From Chania multitudinisentens RB-25 (GTDB lineage: Bacteria > Pseudomonadota > Gammaproteobacteria > Enterobacterales > Enterobacteriaceae): a stretch of DNA of 64,000 nt. The first letter of the stretch is position 1. The number at the start of each line of letters is the position of its first letter. Location: NCBI RefSeq assembly GCF_000520015.2, contig NZ_CP007044.2, forward strand, positions 868,001 through 932,000, in the 5' to 3' direction. Below are positions 17,776 through 27,336 of this stretch, piece by piece. A program made the position numbers and the translations under genes. The notes beneath the pieces were generated by a model, which saw only the letters and a program-made list of their open reading frames with translations, did no database searches and had not been told where the DNA came from.

Positions 17776-18694
17776 GGCTGCCTCTGTTCTTTTTTTCTAA
17801 CATCGGGAAACCCAGCGCTTCACGGGAAGCGTAGTAGGCTTCTGCAACGGCCTTGGTCAGCGTGCGGATACGCAAAATATAGCGCTGACGCTCGGTCACC
17901 GAGATCGCCTTGCGTGCATCCAGCAGGTTGAAGGTATGGGCAGCCTTCAGGATACGTTCGTAAGCCGGCAGCGGCAGCGGTTTTTCTAGCGCCAACAACG
18001 TTTGTGCTTCTTTCTCGTACTGCTCGAAACAGCTGAACAGGAAATCGACATCGGCATATTCGAAGTTATAGGTAGACTGCTCCACTTCGTTCTGATGGAA
18101 CACATCGCCATAGGTGGTGATGCCCAACGGGCCATTGCTCCACACCAGATCGTAAACGCTATCCACGCCCTGAATGTACATCGCCAGGCGTTCCAGACCA
18201 TAGGTGATCTCGCCGGTCACGGGTTTGCACTCCAGGCCGCCAACCTGCTGGAAGTAGGTGAACTGCGTCACTTCCATGCCGTTCAGCCACACTTCCCAGC
18301 CCAGGCCCCAGGCACCGAGCGTTGGGTTTTCCCAGTTGTCTTCTACGAAGCGGATATCGTGAATGGTCGGGTCCAGCCCCAGCTCTTTCAGCGAGCCCAG
18401 GTACAGTTCCTGAATGTTTTCCGGCGATGGCTTAATCACCACCTGGAATTGATAATAGTGTTGCAGGCGGTTCGGGTTTTCCCCGTAGCGCCCGTCGGTC
18501 GGGCGGCGTGACGGCTGCACGTAAGCGGCGGCCATTGGCTCCGGGCCCAGTGCGCGCAGGCACGTCATTGGGTGAGAGGTTCCTGCGCCGACTTCCATGT
18601 CCAAGGGTTGAACAATGGTACAGCCTTGGCGCGCCCAATAGTCTTGCAGTGTCAGGATCAGGCCCTGAAAGGTCTTGGTATCAAACTTTTGCAT
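17768..18694 (-). CDS. glyQ: glycyl-tRNA synthetase alpha subunit
   Basis: The 308-residue catalytic alpha chain (E. coli 303). It contains the class II aminoacylation core: DYWARQGCTIVQP, the motif 2 region with TSHPMTCLRALGPEP, and GLERLAMYIQ as motif 3. The frame is open to 18823, but family similarity begins at MQKFDTKTFQ, ATG 18694. It overlaps glyS by 8 bases. No T-box is expected in enterobacteria and none was seen. Confidence 0.98.
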   Translation of the reverse strand: MQKFDTKTFQGLILTLQDYWARQGCTIVQPLDMEVGAGTSHPMTCLRALGPEPMAAAYVQPSRRPTDGRYGENPNRLQHYYQFQVVIKPSPENIQELYLGSLKELGLDPTIHDIRFVEDNWENPTLGAWGLGWEVWLNGMEVTQFTYFQQVGGLECKPVTGEITYGLERLAMYIQGVDSVYDLVWSNGPLGITTYGDVFHQNEVEQSTYNFEYADVDFLFSCFEQYEKEAQTLLALEKPLPLPAYERILKAAHTFNLLDARKAISVTERQRYILRIRTLTKAVAEAYYASREALGFPMLEKKNRGSHD

Positions 18695-18856
18695 GTTAGA
18701 TTCGCACGCGATACAAGTGGATTTAGATGGAATGCGCAAGTATACCCGTTGACCGTAAGATATACAGCCAGAATCCCGCAACAAGTATGAATCATTGATA
18801 AAGTGGCCGCTGATTTGGGCCACTTTAGGACAACGCTGATAACGTTCCGGGGATGA

Positions 18857-20845
18857 TCAAAACCGCGCACTGAGCCCAACGTTGTACATAAATTGTTCAC
18901 CGCTGCTCAAGCCACCCGTTTGTGAAACAGAAGCGAAAGCGGCTACCCGATCGGTCAGTGGCATATTGCCCCCCAGCGTCACATTGACCCAGTTTCTGTC
19001 TTGGCTGGCGCTGTCGCGGGTAAATGAGGTCTGGGTTGATCTCAGCCCCCCTCCCGCGCGATAGACATCATCCCCGAACTGATGCTGATAACTCAGCTCA
19101 GCATAAGGATTAACCCTCCCCAGTTGCGCATCCAACCGCCACCCCAGCGCGGCAATCTGTGAACGGTAAATCTGGTCGTTGAAACGCATCGCGGTACTGC
19201 GGTCGCTATCTTCGCTGTAACCCGAAACATTGCTGTAGTCCCAGGCAAACTGCGCCATCGGCCCGGTGGTCAGGTATGACGTCACCGGAAAATCATAACC
19301 ACCGGTCACCCGCGCCCCCCACTGCTTACCCGACGTCGAACCGGTTTCAGTGCGCGTTAGCGAACCCAACTGCATACTGCGACGAATATCGTCATAATCC
19401 ATTGTCATATAATGCAAATCTGTATTCACCCAGCCATGTTCAAACCCCGACCAAGAACTGAACACAGAAAACAGCAAACCACGCGCTTTATACTCGTAGC
19501 GGTTGGAAGGCTGCTGATCGTCAGCAGAACCCGATATCAATGCCCCAATCAACCAGCTATCCGTTAACTGGTAGTCCATACCCACCGTGAGATTATGCGT
19601 CGTGGCATCGCCATCTCCAGCCACTAGATTGCCCGAATAATCATAACGCTGCCCGGCATAACCACCGAATACTCCCAAAGAACCTTGCGGATGGCTGCCA
19701 GAACGCAACTGCTGGAAACGGCCATCAAGAGTAGCACGGCTATCACGCGCCATCGCTGCCGTTGCCTGGTTGAGCGCCACGGCCTGTGCCGGGCCATCAA
19801 GCACTGCCTGCATGTAATCCGCAATCAACCGGTGCGCCTGTGGACTGGGGTGCAGATGGTCAGCAAACAAATAGGACTGGTTGGCATCAAAACCGGGCGT
19901 TGAGGAGTTACATATTGCCGATGATACCCCCGCTGGGCAGGCCATCCCGGCAGTATTGGTGAGACCGAACTGGCCTGGGTTAGCGATCACTTCACTGAAC
20001 AGTTGATTGACATCAACACGCACAATATTGCCACCACCCTGTGCCAATAAGCGATCTTCGCTTTGATTATAAAAATCCGTAAGTTGGTCCGTTTGCACAC
20101 TCAGGCTGTCAAAAGCGGCGATCAGCTGTGCAGCTATCGCCTGTTGCACCTGTGGATTTGCGCTGCCTAATGCCGCTGCGGCGCTTAACGCCTGATGAAT
20201 CGCTTGTTGGCGTGAAGCGTCATCCGGTGTAGCCAACGAATTGAGCACGGCATAGGCCGCTTGTATCGCCGCTCCCTGTACCGGAGAAAGCGCCTGCTGG
20301 ATAACCAGCTCCATCAACAGGGGGGTAGAACCGATATTTGGCACCGTTGGCACGATCACCGTTCCAGCACCGGCATTCAGCAACGCATGTACCTGTGTGG
20401 CAGCCGCTGCGACACTGGTATAGGCCACTTCCGGTGCCGTTGCCGGGTTCAGGGCTGCCGCAGCCAGATCATTACCACCAATCCAGTGGATATATACCCC
20501 GTTACCATCTGCCTTGCCGTTGACCTGGGCAAGATAACGCTGCACTTGCTCCTGAGTATTGTCCACCGGGTTGAGCGCAGGTACCGCACCCCCCCCTCCT
20601 GCGGCATAGTTATAACCGCCATCGTCAGAAGCGGTCAGCGCCACCCCCATCCGTTGAGCAAGCCATTCGTCATAAAGCAGATATTGCTGGTTATCATAAG
20701 TAAATCGGCCATTGTTGCCGGTATCGCTCAGGCTGTCACCAAACACGTAAAGCTGATCATAAGCCTGTACTGGAATACTGGTACAAAACGCTAAAGCGAC
20801 GACCAGCGCAGCAAGGCGGGGCTGATAAGTTTTTTTAAGAGGCAT
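18857..20845 (-). CDS. GDSL-family autotransporter esterase
   Basis: A 662-residue outer-membrane autotransporter of the EstA type. A signal peptide ends VQA at 26-28. A GDSL/SGNH hydrolase passenger follows, with catalytic S38 in FGDSLSDTGN, oxyanion N125 in GGND, and the D329-H332 pair in FADHLHPS. From about residue 385 a beta-barrel domain with alternating aromatic strands ends in the terminal Phe (SARF) typical of BamA substrates. It would display a lipase/esterase on the cell surface. Monocistronic, divergent from tag. The assignment to Pseudomonas EstA-like proteins rests on architecture and motifs. Confidence 0.93.
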   Translation of the reverse strand: MPLKKTYQPRLAALVVALAFCTSIPVQAYDQLYVFGDSLSDTGNNGRFTYDNQQYLLYDEWLAQRMGVALTASDDGGYNYAAGGGGAVPALNPVDNTQEQVQRYLAQVNGKADGNGVYIHWIGGNDLAAAALNPATAPEVAYTSVAAAATQVHALLNAGAGTVIVPTVPNIGSTPLLMELVIQQALSPVQGAAIQAAYAVLNSLATPDDASRQQAIHQALSAAAALGSANPQVQQAIAAQLIAAFDSLSVQTDQLTDFYNQSEDRLLAQGGGNIVRVDVNQLFSEVIANPGQFGLTNTAGMACPAGVSSAICNSSTPGFDANQSYLFADHLHPSPQAHRLIADYMQAVLDGPAQAVALNQATAAMARDSRATLDGRFQQLRSGSHPQGSLGVFGGYAGQRYDYSGNLVAGDGDATTHNLTVGMDYQLTDSWLIGALISGSADDQQPSNRYEYKARGLLFSVFSSWSGFEHGWVNTDLHYMTMDYDDIRRSMQLGSLTRTETGSTSGKQWGARVTGGYDFPVTSYLTTGPMAQFAWDYSNVSGYSEDSDRSTAMRFNDQIYRSQIAALGWRLDAQLGRVNPYAELSYQHQFGDDVYRAGGGLRSTQTSFTRDSASQDRNWVNVTLGGNMPLTDRVAAFASVSQTGGLSSGEQFMYNVGLSARF

Positions 20846-21039
20846 AGAAGGTTCCTCAAAGTGGGCAGATCAATGAAATCACATGGTTACCGTTGGCGAC
20901 TATCGCGCCCCCCTGTGTTAAATGTTGCGAGCCCTCACACTACATCAAGTCGGGTGATGATAAAACAATCAGAGGCTTGCCAACCAAGCCACTTCAGGCG
21001 ATGATTACCTGTAAATAAACACAGCATAAGGAGATCAAG

Positions 21040-21612
21040 ATGACCACTGAACGTTGCGGTTGGGTAACTGCCGATCCGTTGTATCTCGAATATCACGATA
21101 AAGAATGGGGCACACCCACCACCGATGCCCGTGAGCTGTTTGAAATGCTGTGTCTGGAAGGCCAACAGGCGGGGCTTTCCTGGATCACCGTGCTGAAAAA
21201 GCGCGAAAACTATCGCCGTGCTTTCCATCATTTCGATCCACAGCGCGTTGCTGCCATGACCGAGCAAGATGTCGAAACCCTGCTGCAAGACAGCGGTATC
21301 ATCCGCCACCGCGGTAAAATAGAAGCCATTATTACCAACGCCAAGGCTTATCTGGCCATGCAAGCCGCAGGGGAAGATTTCGTCACCTTTATCTGGAGTT
21401 TTGTGGACGGTAGCCCTTTGCTGAACCATTGGCAGGCGCTAGCCGAGGTGCCGGGCAAAACCGAGCGCTCGGATGCCATGTCCAAGGCGTTGAAAAAACG
21501 TGGCTTCAAATTTATCGGTTCTACCATTTGCTATGCCTTTATGCAGGCTAGTGGTCTGGTTAACGATCATATAACCCATTGCTTCTGCCACCCAAAACAG
21601 CGTCGGGCGTAA
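21040..21612 (+). CDS. tag: DNA-3-methyladenine glycosylase I
   Basis: Tag removes 3-methyladenine from alkylated DNA. The 190-residue protein starts ERCGWV, with Cys as a zinc ligand, and carries HDKEWGTP, EGQQAGLSWITVLKKRE and the C-terminal HCFCHP zinc-binding end. AAGGAG lies eight bases before ATG 21040. The yiaC gene begins inside its last codons, the same tag-yiaC pairing as in E. coli. Confidence 0.97.
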   Translation: MTTERCGWVTADPLYLEYHDKEWGTPTTDARELFEMLCLEGQQAGLSWITVLKKRENYRRAFHHFDPQRVAAMTEQDVETLLQDSGIIRHRGKIEAIITNAKAYLAMQAAGEDFVTFIWSFVDGSPLLNHWQALAEVPGKTERSDAMSKALKKRGFKFIGSTICYAFMQASGLVNDHITHCFCHPKQRRA

Positions 21613-22055
21613 TCCGCCCCGCCAGCCCGGCCGACATTGAAGCCTTGATGGCGCTGTGGTTGAAAAGCACCACTGACGCACATCCTTTTGTCCCGGCAGA
21701 TTATTGGCAGCAAAGTGCCCAACAGGTACGCCAGAGCTATCTGCCGAGTGCCGAAAACTGGGTTTATCTGTATGGCGGGCAGATCGTCGGTTTTATCAGC
21801 GTCTTGGATGGGCGCTTCATCGGTGCATTGTTTGTTGAACAACATCTGCATGGCAAAGGGGTGGGTCCGGCGTTGATGGCCTACGTCCAACAACGCTACA
21901 GCTGGCTGAGCCTGGAAGTGTATGAGCAAAACCAGCGCGCTTGCGCATTTTATCGCAGGCAGGGTTTCCACGAAATGCAGCGCCTGTTCAACCAGGAAAC
22001 TCAAGCCTATACGCTTATCATGAATTGGGCTGCCACCGAGCAGCATTATCTCTGA
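21579..22055 (+). CDS. yiaC: GNAT N-acetyltransferase, YiaC-like
   Basis: A 158-residue GNAT protein with IRPASPADIEALMALWLKST at the N-terminus, an acetyl-CoA-binding loop HGKGVGPALM (a Q/R-x-x-G-x-G/A variant), and YEQNQRACAFYRRQGF. E. coli YiaC is a lysine acetyltransferase. The frame has no ATG upstream of the domain; TTG 21579, inside tag, is the earliest usable start, so initiation is probably coupled to tag translation. The exact start is uncertain. Confidence 0.85.
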   Translation: MLLPPKTASGVIRPASPADIEALMALWLKSTTDAHPFVPADYWQQSAQQVRQSYLPSAENWVYLYGGQIVGFISVLDGRFIGALFVEQHLHGKGVGPALMAYVQQRYSWLSLEVYEQNQRACAFYRRQGFHEMQRLFNQETQAYTLIMNWAATEQHYL

Positions 22056-22208
22056 TCTGATAAGGGCAAACGTTATCTTAAAGATCGCATTCTCGGTAAT
22101 AATTCAGCTTTTTCTGGTTCCTTCCCCTCTCTATTGCCGGGTAACTTGCCTCGTCATCTCCACAGGCACTACATCCATGTCGGATATTGATGCTATTAAA
22201 GGAAAACC

Positions 22209-22868
22209 ATGAAAAAACGTATTGCGATTATTGCCAGTGTACTGACTGTTGTTATGGCACTATCTGCCTGCACCACCAACCCTTACACCGGGGAATCACA
22301 AGCCGGTAAAGCAGGCATCGGCGCTGGCGTTGGCGCAGTTCTTGGGGCTGGTGTTGGTGTACTCTCCTCATCGAAAAAAGATCGCGGCAAAGGTGCCTTG
22401 ATTGGGGCCGCTGCCGGAGCCGCCCTGGGCGGTGGCGCCGGTTATTACATGGATGTACAAGAGGCTAAACTGCGCGAGAAAATGCAGGGCACCGGCGTCA
22501 GCGTCACCCGCCAGGGCGATAATATCGTGCTGAACATGCCAAACAATGTCACCTTCGATACCAACAGCAGTACGCTGAAACCGGCAGGGGCCAACACCCT
22601 GACGGGGGTTGCCATGGTGTTGAAAGAGTATGAAAAAACAGCGGTCAATGTGGTGGGCCACACCGATAGCACCGGTGCTCGCGCACATAATATGACCCTA
22701 TCGCAGCAGCGAGCCGACAGCGTAACCAGTGCCTTGATCCTCCAGGGCGTTGCAGCCAACCGCATCCGTACCACCGGGGCGGGCCCAGACAACCCGATCG
22801 CCTCCAACAGCACAACGGAGGGTAAGGCGCAAAACCGCCGGGTTGAAATCACACTCAGCCCATTATAA
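22209..22868 (+). CDS. yiaD: OmpA-like lipoprotein YiaD
   Basis: A 219-residue outer-membrane lipoprotein. Lipobox LSAC gives C21; a glycine-rich membrane-associated segment (about 35-80, glycine-zipper type) is followed by an OmpA C-terminal peptidoglycan-binding domain with NVVGHTDSTGARAHNMTLSQQRA and NRRVEITL. In E. coli yiaD is a multicopy suppressor of a bamB defect and lies next to ghrB, as here. AAAGGAAAA precedes ATG 22209. Confidence 0.95.
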   Translation: MKKRIAIIASVLTVVMALSACTTNPYTGESQAGKAGIGAGVGAVLGAGVGVLSSSKKDRGKGALIGAAAGAALGGGAGYYMDVQEAKLREKMQGTGVSVTRQGDNIVLNMPNNVTFDTNSSTLKPAGANTLTGVAMVLKEYEKTAVNVVGHTDSTGARAHNMTLSQQRADSVTSALILQGVAANRIRTTGAGPDNPIASNSTTEGKAQNRRVEITLSPL

Positions 22869-22987
22869 TCATCCCGCGCGGGGCGATTGGCCCCGCCAAG
22901 TTCGCATGTTCCACAGAACAATCCCGCCCTTCTCCCTGTAACGCTTTATGTTATGTTGAATAAATTGTTATCTTGCTGGAGTTTATG

Positions 22988-23971
22988 ATGAAGCCTTCCA
23001 TTGTATTGTACCGCAGTATTCCCGCTAACCTGCGTGAACGGCTGGAACAGCATTTCACCGTCCATGCCTTCGACAGCCTGACCCCAGAAAACCCCGTAGC
23101 GCTGCAACAGGCGCTATGGCAAGCCGAAGGGCTTATCGGTTCCGGTGGGCAGATCGATGAAGCCTTCCTACGGCAAGCACCTAAACTGCGTGCGGCTTCA
23201 ACCATTTCCGTCGGCTATGATAACTTTGATGTTGATGCGCTCAACGCCCATAACGTGGTGTTAATGCATACCCCTACGGTGCTGACCGAAACCGTCGCCG
23301 ATACCCTTATGAGCCTGGTGCTCGCCACTGCGCGCCGCGTGGTGGAGGTGGCTGAACGGGTGAAAGCGGGTGAATGGCAGGAAAGTATCGGCCCTGAATG
23401 GTATGGCGTCGATGTGCATCATAAAACCATGGGTATCCTTGGTATGGGCCGCATTGGTCTGGCGCTGGCGCAGCGCGCACATTTCGGCTTCGGGATGCCG
23501 GTGTTGTACAACGCACGCAGCGTTCATCAAGCCGCGGAGCAACGCTTCAATGCCCGCCGCTGCGATCTCGACACGCTGCTGGCCGAATCTGACTTTATCT
23601 GCATCGTCTTGCCGCTGACCGATGAAACCTTCCATATGATTGGCCGTGAGCAACTGGCGAAGATGAAAAAGAGCGGCATCCTGATTAACGCGGGCCGTGG
23701 CCCCGTGGTGGATGAAGCCGCACTGATTGAAGCCTTGCAAAACGGTACGATCCACGCCGCCGGGCTGGATGTGTTCGAGCAGGAGCCGCTGCCGGTACAT
23801 TCACCGTTGTTGAACATGCCAAACGTGGTCGCACTGCCGCACATTGGTTCTGCCACTCATGAAACCCGCTACGGTATGGCCGAATGCGCCGTGGATAACC
23901 TGATTGCTGCGCTCACTGGCACAGTAAAAGAAAACTGCGTTAATCCGCAAATATTGAAAACATCATTGTAG
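22988..23971 (+). CDS. ghrB: glyoxylate/hydroxypyruvate reductase B
   Basis: GhrB reduces glyoxylate, hydroxypyruvate and 2-keto-gluconates with NAD(P)H. The 327-residue protein has the D-2-hydroxyacid dehydrogenase fold: GMGRIGLALAQRAHFGFG nucleotide site, the INAGRGPVVDE segment, catalytic Glu in FEQEPL, and His in ALPHIGSATHETR. GGAG at 22978-22981 best serves the second ATG of a pair (22988), which also matches the E. coli start. Confidence 0.95.
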   Translation: MKPSIVLYRSIPANLRERLEQHFTVHAFDSLTPENPVALQQALWQAEGLIGSGGQIDEAFLRQAPKLRAASTISVGYDNFDVDALNAHNVVLMHTPTVLTETVADTLMSLVLATARRVVEVAERVKAGEWQESIGPEWYGVDVHHKTMGILGMGRIGLALAQRAHFGFGMPVLYNARSVHQAAEQRFNARRCDLDTLLAESDFICIVLPLTDETFHMIGREQLAKMKKSGILINAGRGPVVDEAALIEALQNGTIHAAGLDVFEQEPLPVHSPLLNMPNVVALPHIGSATHETRYGMAECAVDNLIAALTGTVKENCVNPQILKTSL

Positions 23972-24000
23972 ACAGGCTCAGCGGCTGATTGCGCAATCTG

Positions 24001-24039
24001 GACAAATGTCTATACTGGAATAAGACAAATGAGCATTTG
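24001..24039 (+). promoter_or_regulatory. candidate operator/promoter of the RES-Xre toxin-antitoxin operon
   Basis: GACAAATG occurs twice (24001-24008 and 24024-24031), 23 bp apart. The second copy is half of a perfect CAAATG-AG-CATTTG palindrome (24026-24039). TATACT (24011-24016) between them could be a -10. The arrangement fits autorepression by the Xre antitoxin. Confidence 0.55.
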
Positions 24040-24047
24040 GAGATGTT

Positions 24048-24494
24048 ATGCGCACATTCAGCCCATCGAAAGGGCCAACGAATAACGAACTGTGGCGCTC
24101 TGCCGGTTTCCCAGCCAGCAGAGGGCCTGAGTTAATCCTGCGTCTGCGCCAAGGTTTACCGGTATCGGTTATTGAAACCATACACAGTTGGGTGGGTTTT
24201 CCTAAAGCGGATATCCTGCGCATTACCGGTATCAACGCCAAAACGTTGAGCCGCAGGAAAGCGGGAAGCGGGATATTAAGCCCGGAAGAAAGCGAGAAGA
24301 TTGCGCGCTTAATCCGTGTGGCCGATGCAGCAGTCGCGCTCTTTGAAGGCGATCGCGAGAAAGCCATTAGCTGGTTGCGTAAGCCAGTTCGTGGTTTGGG
24401 CAATGAAACCCCTGAGAGCCTGCTTAACACTGAGAGCGGTGCGGTTGAGGTGCTCGAGCTCATCGGCAAACTGGAGCACGGCGTCTTCTCGTGA
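24048..24494 (+). CDS. Xre/MbcA/ParS-family antitoxin of a RES-Xre module
   Basis: A 148-residue antitoxin. The N-terminal half (about 30-85) is the Xre-like helix-turn-helix of this family (SVIETIHSWVGFPKADILRI...KTLSRRK). The C-terminal half is the DUF2384/MbcA-ParS toxin-binding region, ending with helices FEGDREKAISWLRKPVRGLGNETPESLL. It neutralises the downstream RES toxin and binds the operator. The start ATG follows GGAG. Its stop overlaps the toxin start. In this position E. coli has no such module. Confidence 0.92.
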   Translation: MRTFSPSKGPTNNELWRSAGFPASRGPELILRLRQGLPVSVIETIHSWVGFPKADILRITGINAKTLSRRKAGSGILSPEESEKIARLIRVADAAVALFEGDREKAISWLRKPVRGLGNETPESLLNTESGAVEVLELIGKLEHGVFS

Positions 24495-24949
24495 TCGGTT
24501 ATCGGATCGTGAAAACCAAATACTTGGCTACTGCCTGGTCTGGTTACGGCGCACAGCAATTCGGTGGCCGCTGGAATCACAAGGGGAAAGCCATGCTCTA
24601 TCTGGCAACCTCGGTTTCCTTGGCGATGCTCGAATGCCTGGTGCATTTTGATGATGCAGCCTTGTTGCAGCATTACACCTTGCTGAGCATCGATATACCC
24701 GACAGGGATATTATTACGCTAGAACCTACCGCATTGCCGGCAAACTGGCAGCAATTGGCAGCCCCACAAGAGACGATGGATATCGGTTCTGAGTGGCTGG
24801 ACTCTGAAACCTCTGTCGGCTTATTGGTTCCTTCAGCGGTGGTGCCGATGGAAAACAACCTCTTGATTAACCCCCAGCACGCGGATTTCACGGCCTACCT
24901 GAGTAGCGTTCAGGCGATACCGCATCTGTTTGATGCAAGGCTGAAATAG
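24491..24949 (+). CDS. RES-domain toxin (NAD-degrading family)
   Basis: A 152-residue RES-domain protein: YRIVKTKYLATAWSGYGAQQ, the conserved GGRWN loop with the Arg, LATSVSLAMLECLVH with the Glu, and VGLLVPSAVV with the Ser that give the family its R-E-S name. Characterised RES toxins deplete cellular NAD+. It starts with GTG 24491, overlapping the antitoxin TGA by four bases, so the pair is translationally coupled. Confidence 0.92.
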   Translation: MIGYRIVKTKYLATAWSGYGAQQFGGRWNHKGKAMLYLATSVSLAMLECLVHFDDAALLQHYTLLSIDIPDRDIITLEPTALPANWQQLAAPQETMDIGSEWLDSETSVGLLVPSAVVPMENNLLINPQHADFTAYLSSVQAIPHLFDARLK

Positions 24950-24998
24950 CGGTGCCTTGATTGCTCCCCCTTCTCCCTCCGCCCCCAAATTTCTGCCA

Positions 24999-25008
24999 GA
25001 GGATGAGG
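24999..25008 (+). promoter_or_regulatory. MalT box upstream of malS
   Basis: GAGGATGAGG matches the MalT consensus GGGGA(T/G)GAGG at nine of ten bases, and lies about 30 bases before a possible -10 (TTATCC, near 25038). malS belongs to the maltose regulon in E. coli. Confidence 0.6.
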
Positions 25009-25082
25009 CTATTTTTTCTCCATTCTGCAAACTGGGCATTATCCTACGATAAAAATGCTTCCTGCCATGAGTAAGGAGAGCC

Positions 25083-27149
25083 ATGAAACGCCCGATATTT
25101 CCTCTACTGATGCTGTTTTCACCCGCGGCCTTAGCCACCTGGACGCTGCAAAACTTCCCGGCTTTCAACGAATCCCCCAGCGGGCTGTTTATCAGCCAGG
25201 CTACGTTGCCAAAAGGGCAACTGCCGTTGCAGCTTTACCAGAGCCAGCAGTGCTGGCAACCCGTAGAAACGATCAAACTCAACCAGCCTCTGTCGCTGCA
25301 ACCGTGCGGTGATAACCCGCCAGCTAACTGGCGGCTATTCCGCAGCGGCGAATATCAGGTGCGTCTTGATACGCGCAGCGGTACGCCGACGCTGCAACTT
25401 AGCCTGAAAACCGAGCCAGAGAATACCGCAGCTACCGTGGCTCACACCTGCCAGCGCTGGGATGGAAAACCGGTGACGATTGCCGTTAACGGCACCTTCG
25501 CCGAAGGCGAAACGGTACGTGATTTCTACTCCGGCCAAACCGCCAAGGTCACTCTAGGCAAGGTTACCCTGCAACCAGCAGCCAACAGCGGCGGCCTGTT
25601 ATTGCTGGAATCGGCCACCACGCAGCAGCAAGCCGCCTTTAATTGGCACAACGCCACGGTGTATTTTGCACTGACCGACCGCTTTGCCAACGGCAACCCT
25701 GCCAACGATCATAGCTATGGCCGCCGCAGCGACGGTATGCAGGAGATCGGCACCTTCCACGGCGGCGATCTTGCCGGGCTGACGCAAAAGCTGGACTATC
25801 TGCAACAGCTTGGCGTCAATGCACTGTGGATCAGTTCACCGCTGGAACAAATCCATGGCTGGGTTGGCGGTGGCACCAAAGGCGATTTTCCGCACTATGC
25901 CTATCACGGTTACTATCATCAGGATTGGACCAGGCTCGATGCCAATATGGGGAGCGAACAGGATCTGCGTAACCTGGTGGAACAGGCCCATCAGCGCGGT
26001 ATCCGTATTCTGTTTGACGTGGTGGTTAATCACGTTGGCTACGCCACGCTGACCGACATGCAGCAATTTCAGTTTGGCTCGCTGTACTTGAAAGGCAGTG
26101 AGCTTGAAAAAACCTTGGGTAATAATTGGGGTGATTGGCAACCGGGGCCAGGCCAGAGTTGGCACAGTTTCAACGACTATATTAACTTCAGCGATAAAGA
26201 AGGCTGGAAAAATTGGTGGGGCAAAAACTGGATCCGCACCGATATCGGAGATTACGACTCACCGGGTTTTAACGATCTGACCATGTCACTCGCGTTCCTG
26301 CCGGATATCAAGACCGAAGCGCCCGGCGCCAGCGGCCTGCCGGTGTTTTATCGCCATAAACCGGACACCGCCGCACGCGAAATCCCTGGAGCCACGACTC
26401 GCGATTATCTGACCATCTGGCTCAGCCAGTGGGTACATGACTATGGTATTGATGGCTTCCGCGTTGACACCGCCAAGCACGTCGATAAACCGACGCTGGC
26501 ATTGCTGAAACAGCGCGCCGCTGCTGCGCTGGCAGAGTGGAAAGCGGCAAACCCCAAACAGGCGCTGGACGATGCACCGTTCTGGATGACCGGCGAAGCC
26601 TGGGGCCATGGCGTGATGAAGAGTGATTATTACCAGAATGGCTTTGATGCGATGATCAACTTCGATTTTCAGGATCAGGCCGCGCAGGCGTTAGGCTGCT
26701 TCTCTACGATCGACACCACCTACCAGCAGATGGCCGACAAGCTGCAAAACTTCAACGTGCTGAGCTACATTTCCTCGCACGATACACGCTTGTTCTTCAA
26801 CAACGATGCTAAAGGCTCACTGCCGTTTCAGCAACGGGCGGCAGATTTGCTGTTGCTGGCTCCGGGCGCGGTGCAGATTTATTACGGTGATGAAAGCGGT
26901 CGGCCATTCGGGGCAACCGGCTCTGATCCGTTGCAGGGCACACGTTCCACGATGAACTGGGATGAACTGACAGGAGCCAAAGCACCGCTGCTGGCACACT
27001 GGCAGGTGCTGGGCCAGTTTCGCGCTCGCCACCCGGCGATCGGAGCCGGTACGCAGCAGTCACAGCAAACGTCACATTATTATGCGTTCAGCCGCCAGCA
27101 TGATGGCGACAAAATGATGGTAGTGTGGGTAGGCGATCGGTCACAGTAA
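25083..27149 (+). CDS. malS: periplasmic alpha-amylase
   Basis: MalS cleaves maltodextrins in the periplasm. The 688-residue precursor has a short signal peptide ending ALA, an N-terminal beta-rich extension, and a GH13 catalytic barrel from about residue 190. The GH13 triad is visible: D462 in GFRVDTAKH, E505 in MTGEAWG, D567 in ISSHDTR. Region I is FDVVVNH. E. coli MalS is 676 aa and is likewise followed by avtA. AAGGAGAGCC precedes the ATG. Confidence 0.96.
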   Translation: MKRPIFPLLMLFSPAALATWTLQNFPAFNESPSGLFISQATLPKGQLPLQLYQSQQCWQPVETIKLNQPLSLQPCGDNPPANWRLFRSGEYQVRLDTRSGTPTLQLSLKTEPENTAATVAHTCQRWDGKPVTIAVNGTFAEGETVRDFYSGQTAKVTLGKVTLQPAANSGGLLLLESATTQQQAAFNWHNATVYFALTDRFANGNPANDHSYGRRSDGMQEIGTFHGGDLAGLTQKLDYLQQLGVNALWISSPLEQIHGWVGGGTKGDFPHYAYHGYYHQDWTRLDANMGSEQDLRNLVEQAHQRGIRILFDVVVNHVGYATLTDMQQFQFGSLYLKGSELEKTLGNNWGDWQPGPGQSWHSFNDYINFSDKEGWKNWWGKNWIRTDIGDYDSPGFNDLTMSLAFLPDIKTEAPGASGLPVFYRHKPDTAAREIPGATTRDYLTIWLSQWVHDYGIDGFRVDTAKHVDKPTLALLKQRAAAALAEWKAANPKQALDDAPFWMTGEAWGHGVMKSDYYQNGFDAMINFDFQDQAAQALGCFSTIDTTYQQMADKLQNFNVLSYISSHDTRLFFNNDAKGSLPFQQRAADLLLLAPGAVQIYYGDESGRPFGATGSDPLQGTRSTMNWDELTGAKAPLLAHWQVLGQFRARHPAIGAGTQQSQQTSHYYAFSRQHDGDKMMVVWVGDRSQ

Positions 27150-27232
27150 TTTAGATGGTGTACTGCAATTGCGCCCGTATTTGTCTGGCGCTATGGTAGT
27201 GGTTTACCTGCTGATAACAACACTGTTGCGCC

Positions 27233-27336
27233 TATACCAAAAATACTTGGAGTTGCAGGTAGGCAGCAACAGCATGAGCCCTGAAAGGGCAGAGTCAGGC
27301 AGCCAACCCCCTGCGGCTTCAAGTATGAATGGTATA
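27233..27336. repeat. dispersed palindromic repeat abutting the avtA start codon
   Basis: About 104 bases bounded by TATACC (27233-27238) and GGTATA (27331-27336). The left arm has AATACTTGGAGTTGCAGG and the right arm CCTGCGGCTTCAAGTATG, so the whole can fold into one long imperfect hairpin. The last base is the A of the avtA ATG. Confidence 0.8.

Noticed and set aside
24048..24949. Possible Phd/YefM or HigBA toxin-antitoxin assignment
   Set aside because: The GGRWN loop and DUF2384 C-terminal region fit RES-Xre specifically.
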